Assembly (NCBI GenBank): GCA_030650395.1
Contig: JAUSDY010000176.1
Location: 62,001 to 126,000, forward strand
Source: Acidobacteriota bacterium
Lineage (GTDB): Bacteria > Acidobacteriota > Vicinamibacteria > Vicinamibacterales > UBA2999
DNA length: 64,000 bases
Direction: 5' to 3'
Shown: positions 46,238 through 53,756 of the stretch, piece after piece
How positions within the stretch are numbered: position 1 is the first letter of the stretch
Layout of the letters: every line of letters begins with the position of its first letter
Translations under genes and position numbers: made by a program
The notes under the pieces: generated by a model
Databases searched by the model: none
What the model was told of the DNA's origin: nothing
What the model saw: only the letters and a program-made list of their open reading frames with translations

Positions 46238-46326
46238 GCCGGGGTGGCGAAACTGGCAGACGCACAGGACTTAAAATCCTGAGACGCGCAAGCGTCGTGT
46301 GGGTTCGATTCCCACCCCCGGCACCA
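46238..46326 (+). tRNA. tRNA-Leu (anticodon UAA)
   Basis: The acceptor arms GCCGGGG (46238-46244) and CCCCGGC (46316-46322) pair fully, the discriminator is A, and CCA is encoded. The anticodon stem CAGGA/TCCTG holds the loop CTTAAAA with anticodon TAA. The T-arm reads GTGGGTTCGATTCCCAC. A long variable arm (GAGACGCGCAAGCGTCGTG region) marks class II tRNA-Leu. The 5' 20 bases are duplicated at 45253. Confidence 0.98.
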
Positions 46327-46387
46327 TTCTGAACCTCTCTGAACCGTTCTGAATGGTTCCGAATGGTTCTGAATGGTTCTGAATGGT
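46327..46387. repeat. 10-bp TCTGAANGGT tandem array after tRNA-Leu
   Basis: Six units: TCTGAACCTC, TCTGAACCGT, TCTGAATGGT, TCCGAATGGT, TCTGAATGGT, TCTGAATGGT. It begins within a few bases of the encoded CCA and ends at the stop codon of the convergent DUF1508 gene. It is related to the array at 13976-14070. It may end or process the tRNA transcript. Confidence 0.85.
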
Positions 46388-46768
46388 TCATTTGCTCCCC
46401 GAAGTGCCCGGCGGCCATCTCGCACGGATGGCCGTGCCGGAATCGTGAAGTTCTTCGAGCGGAGTATCGGCGTCGGCCCCGGCCGCCAGGGCGGCGCTCT
46501 CAGCTGCCTCCTGCCGAGTGACGTACGTCTCGCCGGCAATGGCGACGACCTGCCCGCCCGGCGACGACAAGCGCCAGCGCCACAGCTGCTGAAAATCCTG
46601 GTAGACGTGAAACTGCGAGGCGGGCGCGCGGACGACGAGATCGATCGCGCGGCGACAGTCGACCCTGTTCCCGTACGACTCGACGCCAACAGCGATGATC
46701 AGGGAATTGCTCGCGACCAGGCGCCAATAGAACTGCCTGGACGTGTTTTGCACGATCTGAAACTTCAC
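46388..46768 (-). CDS. DUF1508 (YegP-like) protein
   Basis: A 126-residue protein with GTG at 46768 (VKFQIVQNTSRQFYWRLVAS), preceded by GGAGGGACTAAGACT. Two short repeats of the YegP type are seen: FYWRLVASNSLIIAVGVESY with DCRRAIDLV, and WRWRLSSPGGQVVAIAGETY with EAAESAAL. YegP proteins are small beta-rich dimers of unknown function, often stress-linked. A longer frame upstream exists but lacks the repeat pattern. It converges with the tRNA-Leu. Confidence 0.82.
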   Translation of the reverse strand: MKFQIVQNTSRQFYWRLVASNSLIIAVGVESYGNRVDCRRAIDLVVRAPASQFHVYQDFQQLWRWRLSSPGGQVVAIAGETYVTRQEAAESAALAAGADADTPLEELHDSGTAIRARWPPGTSGSK

Positions 46769-46935
46769 AGTCTTAGTCCCTCCTGTCGTGGGGTACACGA
46801 CAGCGACCGCGATAACGCACGCGTACGTTACGGAGGCGGCCGGCTCGAGGAGGGTCGATCCGGATCGAACGGCGAACTATGCAGCTGCGACCCTTTGCGG
46901 GGGACAGGAGTCACTGCTACACATGAGCATCTTAA

Positions 46936-47121
46936 TCACTCAGAGCCATCGGCTCTACCGATTTGCACGAACAATTCGTCGTCTTCGCGGGATACGTGCA
47001 CCAGCCATGGGTTGCAGCACACCTCGCAGTCCTGGACGTAGCTGCCGCGCACATCCGGCTCGACGTAAATCTCAATTTCTTCGCCACAATATGGGCAGGT
47101 AACAAGGTGGGTGTCGTCCAT
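46936..47121 (-). CDS. CPXCG-motif cysteine-rich small protein
   Basis: A 61-residue protein: MDDTHLVTCPYCGEEIEIYV, then VQDCEVCCNPWLVHVS. It has CPYCG and CEVCC pairs that should bind one zinc or iron ion, and a TRASH-like fold is likely. This is the known CPXCG family of short bacterial proteins without assigned function. It has no signal peptide. It lies upstream of and divergent from the YpfJ-like peptidase gene across 62 bp, which should hold both promoters. Confidence 0.88.
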   Translation of the reverse strand: MDDTHLVTCPYCGEEIEIYVEPDVRGSYVQDCEVCCNPWLVHVSREDDELFVQIGRADGSE

Positions 47122-47183
47122 TTTTCCTCGCGGCCAAACGCCCTAAGCCGTCAAGTGGCCCACTTTTAGCATAGACCCTATCC

Positions 47184-48023
47184 ATGAAATGGGAAGGTGG
47201 TCGTCGCAGTACCAACATTGAGGATCGCCGGGGGCTGGGCGCCGGCACGATCGGCGGGGGCGGCATCGGCATGCTCCTCATCGTGCTCGCCATATCGTGC
47301 CTGACCGGCACCAATCCGATGGAGTTGCTCCAGGTGGCCGAACAGGTCAACCCGGGGCAGGCCCAGTCGGTGCCGACCGGCGCGCCGAGCGGCGATCCCG
47401 CGGCCGAGTTTGTGGCGGTCGTGCTGGCTGATACCGAAGAGGCCTGGGGCAAGGTCTTCCAGGCGGGCGGCCAGACCTACCGGGCTCCCGTGCTGGTGTT
47501 GTTCGAAAACGGGGTGCAGTCGGCATGCGGCTCGGCGTCGTCTGCCAGCGGCCCGTTCTACTGCCCGTCGGATCAGAAGGTCTACCTCGATCTGACGTTC
47601 TTCCGCGAGCTCGATCAGCGCTTCGGCGCACCGGGTGACTTCGCGCAGGCGTATGTCGTGGCCCACGAAATCGGTCACCACGTCCAGCACCTGCTCGGAC
47701 TCGATCGGCAGGCGGCACAGGCGCGGCAGCAGGGCAGCCGCGCCGATGCCAATCAACTGTCGGTCCAGCTCGAGTTGCAGGCCGACTGCTTTGCCGGCGT
47801 GTGGGGACATCATGCTCAGAGCAAGCAGCTGCTCCACGATGGCGACATCGACGAAGGCATCGCGGCCGCGGCGGCGATTGGCGACGACCGCCTGACCAAG
47901 GGTCGCGTCTCGCCCGACAGCTTCACGCACGGCACCTCGGCGCAACGCTCCCGGTGGCTGCGCCAGGGCCTGTCGAGCGGCAGCATCAACAGCTGCGACA
48001 CATTCCGCGCATCGACGCTCTAA
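47184..48023 (+). CDS. ypfJ: YpfJ-family neutral zinc metallopeptidase
   Basis: A 279-residue protein. The start MKWEGGRRSTNIEDRRG matches the family's conserved N-terminus; a membrane helix follows (IGMLLIVLAISCL). The catalytic HEIGHHVQHLLG motif is near residue 162, and the later ELQADCFAGVWGHHA supplies the third ligand and is family-specific. The C-terminus has SHGTSAQR-like FTHGTSAQRSRWL. It is probably an inner-membrane-anchored peptidase of unknown substrate. Its stop codon lies within a 7-bp tandem array (48020-48085). Confidence 0.95.
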   Translation: MKWEGGRRSTNIEDRRGLGAGTIGGGGIGMLLIVLAISCLTGTNPMELLQVAEQVNPGQAQSVPTGAPSGDPAAEFVAVVLADTEEAWGKVFQAGGQTYRAPVLVLFENGVQSACGSASSASGPFYCPSDQKVYLDLTFFRELDQRFGAPGDFAQAYVVAHEIGHHVQHLLGLDRQAAQARQQGSRADANQLSVQLELQADCFAGVWGHHAQSKQLLHDGDIDEGIAAAAAIGDDRLTKGRVSPDSFTHGTSAQRSRWLRQGLSSGSINSCDTFRASTL

Positions 48024-48085
48024 ACTCTTGACTCTTAACTCTTAACTCTTAACTCTTAACTCTTAACTCTTAACTCTTAACTCCC
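48020..48085. repeat. 7-bp AACTCTT tandem array
   Basis: Nine consecutive units of ACTCTTA or ACTCTTG fill the gap between the convergent ypfJ and pepO genes. It overlaps the ypfJ stop codon (48021-48023). It is a pure tandem array without a mirrored arm and is likely to vary in copy number by slippage. Confidence 0.95.
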
Positions 48086-48090
48086 TTACC

Positions 48091-50151
48091 TCACCAAATC
48101 TTGACCTGACGGTCGGGCGGCAAGTACATCTGGTCGCCCTCTTTCACGCCGAACGCCGCAAAGAACTCGGGAATGTTCCGGATCGGTCCGTTGGCCCGGT
48201 ACATCTCAGGCGAATGCGGATTGGTCATCACCTGCTGGCGCAGCGCCTCATCGCGCTGCTTCGCCTTCCACGACTGCCCCCAACCCATATAGAACCGCTG
48301 ATCGGCGGGGATGCCATCAATGACCGGCGGTGGTACGCCCTTCAGCGACAGCTGATAGGCGCGGCGTGAAATCACGAGGCCGGTGAGGTCGGCGATGTTC
48401 TCGCCGAGCGTCAGCTCGCCGTTCACCTTCAGGCCGGGCAGCGGCTCGAATTCGTTGAACTGATCGACCAGCCGCTGCGCGCGCTTCTGGTACTCGGCTT
48501 CATCCTGTTTCGTCCACCAGTCGCGCAACGCGCCCGTGGCGTCGAACCGCCGGCCTTGATCGTCGAAGCCATGGCCCATTTCGTGGCCGATGATCGCCCC
48601 GATGCCGCCGTAGTTCACCGCATCATCAGCCTCGAGATTGAAGAATGGCGGCTGCAGAATCGCGGCAGGGAAGACGATCTCGTTGCGTACGGGGTTGTAG
48701 TACGCGTTGATGGTCTGCGGCGTCATGCCCCACTGTTCCGGGTCGATGGGTTTGCCGGCCTTGCCGAGCTGATAGTGGTTCTCGGTCGTGAACGCCCGAA
48801 GGACGTTGCCGACGAGATCGTCCTTCGTGATCTCGAGCTTCGAGTAATCGCGCCACTTGCTCGGATACCCGACCTTTGGGCGGAACCGCGCCAGCTTTTC
48901 CTGCGCCTGTTTCCTGGTGTCCGGCCCCATCCACTCGAGTTGATCGATGCCGGCCTTGTAGGCCACGCGCAGGTTTTCGACGAGCGCTTCCATTCGCGCC
49001 TTGGCCTCCGGCTTGAAGTGGCGCTCGACGTACAGCTTGCCGAGCATCTCGCCGAGATTGCCGTTGAGCAGGTTGACGGCGCGCTTCCATCGCGGCTGCT
49101 GTTCCTTCACGCCGCGCAGCGTCGTGTTGTAGAACCCGAACTCCGCGTCCACGTATGCCTTGCTCAGGTAGGGCGCAAAGCCATTGAGCAGGGATGCCTT
49201 CAGGTACGGTTTCCACCGCTCGACCGGCAGCTCGTTGACCGCGCCGGCAAATGCCTTCAGGTAACTGGGCTGCGAGACCACGACGGCGGCGTTGCCGCCG
49301 ACGCCAAGCTCCGCGGTCCACGCCGGCCAGTCGAAGCCCGGGAACTGCTTGCCGAGATCGGCGAGCGTGACTTTGTTGTAGGTCTTCACCGCGTCACGGT
49401 TCTCGACGTTGGTCCAATGCGCGCGGGCCAGCCGCGTTTCGAGCGCGAAAATGTCGGTGGCCATCTGTTCGTGGGGCACCCCTTTAAGGGGTGCCCCACG
49501 TTCGCCCGCCAGCTGCAGGGTGGTCGTCAGAAACGCGACGTACTTCTCGCGGTACTCCTTCAGTTTCGGATCATCCTTCAGGTAGTAATCGCGATCGGGA
49601 AGCCCGAGCCCGCCCTGATAGAGATAGAGCACGTCGTGCGTCGGCTGCTGCGCGTCGCCGTCGACGTAGCCGACCACGGGGTTGATCAGGTTCAGTTTGA
49701 AGAACTTGCCAAAATGCCGCGCCAGGTCGGTCTTGGTCTTGATCGCGTCGATCGCCGCCAGCTCGCCGTTGAGCGGCGAGAGACCGAGCTTCTCGACCAG
49801 CGCTTCGTTCATGAAGCTTTCGTAGAAGTCGCCGATCTTCTGCGCTTCAGATCCCGGCGTCTTCGTCGTCGACTTGCCGGCTTCTTCGACGATGGCCTTG
49901 AGGTCGGTCTGGGCCTTGTCGAACAGGATGTCGAAGGCGCCGTAGGAGGATTTGTCTGCGGGGATCTCGGTGTTCTTCAACCAGCCGCCGTTGACGTGCT
50001 GAAAAAAATCGTCTTGCGGCCTGACAGACTTGTCGAACGCCGCCAGATCGATGCCCGAGACCGGCGACTTGACCGGCGGCGGTGGCGGCGTCGGGCTCGC
50101 GCAAGCGGCCACGGCGGTCAGGCACACGGCAAGGGCAGTTTCTCGACTCAT
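48091..50151 (-). CDS. pepO: M13-family metallopeptidase (PepO-like), lipoprotein
   Basis: A 686-residue protein with a lipoprotein leader (ALAVCLTAVAAC, Cys17). The M13 N-terminal domain begins LAAFDKSVRPQDDFFQHVNG. The catalytic domain has IIGHEMGHGFDDQGRRFD (HExxH) and LTLGENIADLTGL (ENxAD with the third zinc ligand), ending in the CxxW-region equivalent (YLPPDRQVKIW). It cleaves short peptides in the periplasm. The coding sequence contains a perfect 13-bp-arm palindrome (49470-49500) that adds residues ERGAPLKGVPHE without breaking the frame. It converges with ypfJ. Confidence 0.96.
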   Translation of the reverse strand: MSRETALAVCLTAVAACASPTPPPPPVKSPVSGIDLAAFDKSVRPQDDFFQHVNGGWLKNTEIPADKSSYGAFDILFDKAQTDLKAIVEEAGKSTTKTPGSEAQKIGDFYESFMNEALVEKLGLSPLNGELAAIDAIKTKTDLARHFGKFFKLNLINPVVGYVDGDAQQPTHDVLYLYQGGLGLPDRDYYLKDDPKLKEYREKYVAFLTTTLQLAGERGAPLKGVPHEQMATDIFALETRLARAHWTNVENRDAVKTYNKVTLADLGKQFPGFDWPAWTAELGVGGNAAVVVSQPSYLKAFAGAVNELPVERWKPYLKASLLNGFAPYLSKAYVDAEFGFYNTTLRGVKEQQPRWKRAVNLLNGNLGEMLGKLYVERHFKPEAKARMEALVENLRVAYKAGIDQLEWMGPDTRKQAQEKLARFRPKVGYPSKWRDYSKLEITKDDLVGNVLRAFTTENHYQLGKAGKPIDPEQWGMTPQTINAYYNPVRNEIVFPAAILQPPFFNLEADDAVNYGGIGAIIGHEMGHGFDDQGRRFDATGALRDWWTKQDEAEYQKRAQRLVDQFNEFEPLPGLKVNGELTLGENIADLTGLVISRRAYQLSLKGVPPPVIDGIPADQRFYMGWGQSWKAKQRDEALRQQVMTNPHSPEMYRANGPIRNIPEFFAAFGVKEGDQMYLPPDRQVKIW
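49470..49500. repeat. 31-bp REP-like palindrome inside pepO
   Basis: CGTGGGGCACCCC, loop TTTAA, GGGGTGCCCCACG: 13-bp arms that pair perfectly. The architecture (13-5-13) is the same as the palindrome in tesA at 57562-57592. It sits in a helical linker of PepO and keeps the frame. Confidence 0.9.
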
Positions 50152-50173
50152 CGACCAATCTCCTCCGGGCGAC

Positions 50174-50200
50174 CGCCTTCGCCAAGGCTACGGCGAGTCA
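50174..50200. repeat. REP-like element, third copy
   Basis: CGCCTTCGCCAAGGCTACGGCGAGTC shares the GCCAAGGCTACGGCG core with the copy in the DinB gene (44857). It lies in the short gap between the start of pepO and the GGDEF gene. Confidence 0.75.
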
Positions 50201-50298
50201 AAGTGCGAAACCCTGATGATACCCCCGTCAAACCGGGCGCCCGGGGTAGAATGCGCAAGCCGCGAATATTCTGTACGCGGCGGGAGGGACGAGCACGC

Positions 50299-51021
50299 GT
50301 GGACGGCGGTTGGCTTTTCATTGTCGCGGCGCTGGTCGGGGCCCTGGCGACGTACGGCGTGTGGGCATCGGTGAGCCGCCGGCGCTTGAGCGTCCGCGCG
50401 GCGGAGCTCGAGAAGACACTCGAGATCCGGACCACCGAGCTTGAATCCGCACGCCTGCAGCTGCAGCGCCTCAGCACTGAAGATCCGCTGACGGCCGTGG
50501 CGAACCACGAGCAGTTTCTCGAGTTCCTCGAACGCGAATGGCGCCGGGCGAAGCGCGACGGCTTGCCGCTGTCGCTCATCTTCGTCGACGTCGATCACTT
50601 CCGCGCCTACAACCGCCAGTTCGGCCGCAACTCGGGCGACGATATTCTGAAGCAGGTCGGCCGCGCGCTGGCCGGCGTGGTGGGCCGCCCGGGTGATCTC
50701 GTGGCTCGCTATCACCGCGACGAGTTTGCCATCGTGCTCGCATCCACCGATGGCCCCGGCGCGTTCAACATCTCCGAACAGCTTCGGCAGGCGATCCACG
50801 ATCTGCAAATGCCGGCGGCCAAAGACGCGTCGCTCCCGACCGTGACGGCGTCGGTGGCGACGGCCACCGCCGTTCCGCAACGCGAATCCGCCTGGGAAGA
50901 GCTCGACTTGATCAAGGCGGCACGCCACGCGTTGCGCGAAGCCCGCGCCGCCGGCGGCAACTGCGTGCTGCGCGCCAATTTGGGCATGGCCGGTCCGCCC
51001 GAGTTGGTCGGCCGCCCCTGA
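50299..51021 (+). CDS. GGDEF-domain protein with degenerate active site
   Basis: A 240-residue protein starting with GTG at 50299 (MDGGWLFIVAALVGALATYG), with GGAGGG upstream. One membrane helix is followed by a coiled coil (ELEKTLEIRTTELESARLQL), then a GGDEF domain (DPLTAVANHEQFLEFLEREW, LIFVDVDHFRAYN, NSGDDILKQVG). The active-site loop reads RYHRDEF, so both glycines of GGDEF are lost and c-di-GMP synthesis is unlikely. It may be a GTP or c-di-GMP sensor or just a dimerisation module. The next gene starts 3 bp after its stop. Confidence 0.85.
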   Translation: MDGGWLFIVAALVGALATYGVWASVSRRRLSVRAAELEKTLEIRTTELESARLQLQRLSTEDPLTAVANHEQFLEFLEREWRRAKRDGLPLSLIFVDVDHFRAYNRQFGRNSGDDILKQVGRALAGVVGRPGDLVARYHRDEFAIVLASTDGPGAFNISEQLRQAIHDLQMPAAKDASLPTVTASVATATAVPQRESAWEELDLIKAARHALREARAAGGNCVLRANLGMAGPPELVGRP

Positions 51022-51024
51022 GGC

Positions 51025-51564
51025 ATGGGCCCCAGGCCCCCTACCCGGATGCGTCTCGAACTCACACGGTGCACGGTACGGCCCTGGCTCGCGGCCGACG
51101 GCAACGCCCTCGCTCGTCACGCCAACAATCGCAACGTCTCGATCCACCTGCGCGATCGGTTTCCGTTTCCGTACGAGCTCGAGCACGCCAGGAAATTCCT
51201 GGACTGGCTGATGGTGCAGGAACAACCGACGGTGTGGGCGATCGAGGTTGACGGAGAAGCGGCGGGCGGCATCGGCATCGAACAGAAGACCGACGTCGAA
51301 CGCATCTCGGCTGAAATCGGCTATTGGCTCGGCGAGTCGTGCTGGAACCGCGGCGTCGTGACCGAGGCGCTGCAGGCCGTCACCGCTGAAATGTTCCGCC
51401 GATTCGATCTGATGCGTCTCTACGCATTACCATTTGCCGACAACCCTGCATCCGTCCGTGTCTTGGAGAAAGCGGGCTACGTCCTCGAAGGACGCCTGCG
51501 CCAGAGCGCCATCAAGGACGGGAAGGTCAGGGATCAACTTTTGTACGCGACGTACCGATCATGA
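51025..51564 (+). CDS. GNAT N-acetyltransferase (RimJ/RimL-like)
   Basis: A 179-residue enzyme; the start could also be 51049, where MRLELTRCTVRPW is the more typical family beginning. Family features are WAIEVDGEAAGGIGIEQK (core strand), EIGYWLGESCWNRGVVTEA (acetyl-CoA-binding pyrophosphate loop QxxGxG/A-like) and NPASVRVLEKAGYVLEG, which is nearly invariant in RimJ/RimL-type enzymes. It transfers an acetyl group to an amine, perhaps a protein N-terminus. It overlaps the next gene by ATGA, so it belongs to an operon with the dioxygenase-like and hydrolase genes. Confidence 0.92.
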   Translation: MGPRPPTRMRLELTRCTVRPWLAADGNALARHANNRNVSIHLRDRFPFPYELEHARKFLDWLMVQEQPTVWAIEVDGEAAGGIGIEQKTDVERISAEIGYWLGESCWNRGVVTEALQAVTAEMFRRFDLMRLYALPFADNPASVRVLEKAGYVLEGRLRQSAIKDGKVRDQLLYATYRS

Positions 51565-52130
51565 CCAACTGTCCTGGCTATAACGATCTGGTGGCGCGGC
51601 TCGATCGCTCCGTCGACGCGGGCGATACGGGCGCGATCACCCAGGCGGTGAAGGCCGACCTCGAACACATCCTGGGCAATCGCCTGTTGGCGCTGCCCGC
51701 GCACCTGGTGGGCGCGCGGCCCGATAGTTATGCCCGCCGCCTGTTGCATCGCGACCCGCGCGGCCGCTACACGGCGATCGTGATGACATGGGGACCCGGG
51801 CAGGGCACCGCGGTGCACGATCACGGCGGGCTGTGGTGCGTGGAAGGCGTGGTTGACGGCGAGATCGCGGTCACGCAGTACCTGGTGCAGCCCGATCGCG
51901 ACGGCTTCTTTCGCGTGACGCCGATCGGCTCGCTGCTGGCCGGCACCGGCTCGGCGGGCTGCCTGATCCCGCCCACCGATCATCACGTGCTGGCCAACGC
52001 GCGGCCCGACCGCGCGTCGGTGACGCTGCACGTCTACGGCGGCGACCTCGACGACTGCAAGGTCTTTCTGCCCGCGACCCCCGACGGCCGGTACGCCGAA
52101 ACCACCAAGTCGCTGTCGTTCCACGAGTGA
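51561..52130 (+). CDS. Cysteine-dioxygenase-like cupin protein
   Basis: A 189-residue cupin. MTWGPGQGTAVHDHGGLWC gives two metal histidines (HDH), and DHHVLANARPDRASVTLHVYG provides the third (HHV). This is the pattern of thiol dioxygenases, which oxidise cysteine or 3-mercaptopropionate with iron and oxygen. The Cys-Tyr crosslink residues of mammalian enzymes are not obvious. It overlaps the acetyltransferase gene upstream and the hydrolase gene downstream, so all three are coupled. Thiol or sulfide metabolism is a reasonable inference from pairing with an MBL-fold enzyme. Confidence 0.85.
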   Translation: MTNCPGYNDLVARLDRSVDAGDTGAITQAVKADLEHILGNRLLALPAHLVGARPDSYARRLLHRDPRGRYTAIVMTWGPGQGTAVHDHGGLWCVEGVVDGEIAVTQYLVQPDRDGFFRVTPIGSLLAGTGSAGCLIPPTDHHVLANARPDRASVTLHVYGGDLDDCKVFLPATPDGRYAETTKSLSFHE

Positions 52131-53029
52131 CCACCACCGACTACATCGACCTGAACTTCCGCGGCAGCCCGCGCGTGATTGCCACCGCGGTCGTCGCCGC
52201 CACCGACGGCATCGTCCTGATCGATCCGGGTCCGACGTCGTGCCTGGCCACGCTCGAAGCCGGCCTTCGCGATCGCGGGTACACGCTGCGCGACGTGCGG
52301 TCGCTGCTGTTGACGCACATCCACCTCGATCACGCGGGCGCGGCGGGCACCATTGTCGAGCGGGTGCCCGGGGTCCGGGTCCACGTGCACGAGCGCGGCG
52401 CGCCGCACATGATCGCTCCGGAGAAGTTACTGGCGAGCGCGACGCGCTTGCACGGCGATCAGATGGAGACATTGTGGGGCGCGTTCCTTCCGGTGCCCGC
52501 TGACCGCATCGTCGTGCTGCAGGGTGGCGAGCGCATCGACGTCGCCTCGCATAGCTTCCGCGTCGCGTATACGCCGGGACACGCCAAGCACCATGTCAGT
52601 TATCTCGACGAGCAATCCGGGATGGCCTATGTCGGCGACACCGGCGGCGTGCGCGTCAGCGGCGACTACCTGATTGCGCCAACGCCGCCGCCGGACATTG
52701 ACGTGGAAACCTGGCGCGCCAGCCTCGATGCGATCGATGCGTGGCAACCGGTCTCGCTGTTCCTGACGCACTTTGGACCGGTCACGCCGGCCCGCGCGCA
52801 CCTGGCGCGGTTCCGCCAGACCCTCACGTCGGCGGCCGACGCGGTGAAGGCGTCGATGGCCGCGGGCGGCACGGACGAAGAGAAGGTGCGGCGGTTTGTC
52901 GAGCAGATGCGGCGCGATGTTCGGCAGGCCTTGCCCGAACACGAGGCAAAGGCTGCCGAACTGGCGGCGCCGTTCGAGCAGCTATGGCAAGGGCTGGCCA
53001 GGTATTGGCAGAAGAGAAATAACCAATAA
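52127..53029 (+). CDS. MBL-fold metallohydrolase
   Basis: A 300-residue protein with GTG at 52127 overlapping the dioxygenase stop. LLLTHIHLDHAGAAGT gives the HxHxDH motif near residues 64-69, and VAYTPGHAKHHVSY, AYVGDTGGVRV and LFLTHFGPV supply the other metal ligands of a two-metal site. The C-terminal 80 residues are helical and charged. Possible substrates are glutathione adducts, lactones or persulfides. Its last codons (EKRNNQ region) and stop lie in the AATAACCAA repeat array that separates it from the PilZ gene. Confidence 0.92.
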   Translation: MTTTDYIDLNFRGSPRVIATAVVAATDGIVLIDPGPTSCLATLEAGLRDRGYTLRDVRSLLLTHIHLDHAGAAGTIVERVPGVRVHVHERGAPHMIAPEKLLASATRLHGDQMETLWGAFLPVPADRIVVLQGGERIDVASHSFRVAYTPGHAKHHVSYLDEQSGMAYVGDTGGVRVSGDYLIAPTPPPDIDVETWRASLDAIDAWQPVSLFLTHFGPVTPARAHLARFRQTLTSAADAVKASMAAGGTDEEKVRRFVEQMRRDVRQALPEHEAKAAELAAPFEQLWQGLARYWQKRNNQ

Positions 53030-53100
53030 CCAAGTACGAATAACCAAAGAGTGCTTTGGTTATTGGTACTTTGGTTATTGGTACTTGGTTATTTGTTATT
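53017..53100. repeat. Mirrored AATAACCAA array
   Basis: The left arm AATAACCAATAACCAAGTACGAATAACCAAAG, after a short loop, is mirrored by CTTTGGTTATTGGTACTTTGGTTATTGGTACTTGGTTATT. It begins within the MBL gene (stop 53027-53029) and ends 4 bp before the convergent PilZ stop. The long hairpin could end both transcripts. It is AT-rich against the genome background. Confidence 0.85.
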
Positions 53101-53103
53101 CCG

Positions 53104-53508
53104 TCAAACGGCGACAGCTTCGGCGCGCTCTCCCGTCATGCGCGCGGGAGCGGCAACCGCAGCGGCGGGCGGATCGACCAGGAAACGCAGCGCGTAACCC
53201 GAGGGCGTGCCCGTGGACTTGCGGCAGGGCGCGACGCGCCACACCGCCGACAGCACGCGGCCTTCGCGCAGCCGCATCGGCAGCTTCTCGGCCAGCCTGG
53301 TCGAACGCTCCACCTGCAGGTGCACCAGGCGATAGAGCGGGATGGCGGCCCCGGCATCGCATTCCACGAAGACCCCGGCGTCGCTCACGTCGCGCGTGAC
53401 GACCGACGCGAAGCGCACGGCGCCCGAGGCGTCTTTCCAGGTCAAGCGCGCAGGGACGGTCACAACTTTGCGCTCGTTCGAGCGCTTCACAATTCCGAAT
53501 GCCATCAT
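53104..53508 (-). CDS. PilZ-domain protein
   Basis: A 134-residue protein. I placed the start at the ATG at 53508 (MMAFGIVKRSNERKVVTVPA); a GTG six codons upstream is an alternative. The PilZ strands are seen: RKVVTVPARLTWK, VTRDVSDAGVFVECD (D/NxSxxG motif) and VWRVAPCRKS. The preceding RxxxR motif is only weakly formed (KRSNER), so c-di-GMP binding is uncertain. PilZ proteins control motility, adhesion or polymer secretion. The nearby GGDEF protein appears degenerate, so a local c-di-GMP circuit is not demonstrated. Confidence 0.82.
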   Translation of the reverse strand: MMAFGIVKRSNERKVVTVPARLTWKDASGAVRFASVVTRDVSDAGVFVECDAGAAIPLYRLVHLQVERSTRLAEKLPMRLREGRVLSAVWRVAPCRKSTGTPSGYALRFLVDPPAAAVAAPARMTGERAEAVAV

Positions 53509-53756
53509 CGATCGCTTCTCAGCCACAGGACACCCCAGGGAGAACCAAGTAACCGGTCTTACAACTGTTGCAATGCACGTTTGTAATCCAAGTTCCGCGC
53601 CGAATCTGTGCAGACTGTGAAGCGGTGGATACTTAGTGGCCGATGAGCGTCATAGGATGCCTCGAGAGGACATCATGAGGGCCTATTACTGGATATTGCT
53701 GAGGTTTGTTGTGGTTACCTGGTATCCACCAATGGTTGGAACTGGCTACTTGGTAT

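Noticed and set aside
48556-50290. A long plus-strand open frame that runs into the GGDEF gene
   Set aside because: Its first 580 residues are antisense to pepO and have no family features; only the part from 50299 is the GGDEF protein.
53530-53756. A possible small gene from ATG at 53673 (MRAYYWILLRFVVV)
   Set aside because: No ribosome binding site, and the frame continues antisense into the TPR/sigma-54 gene; I see nothing else in this gap.
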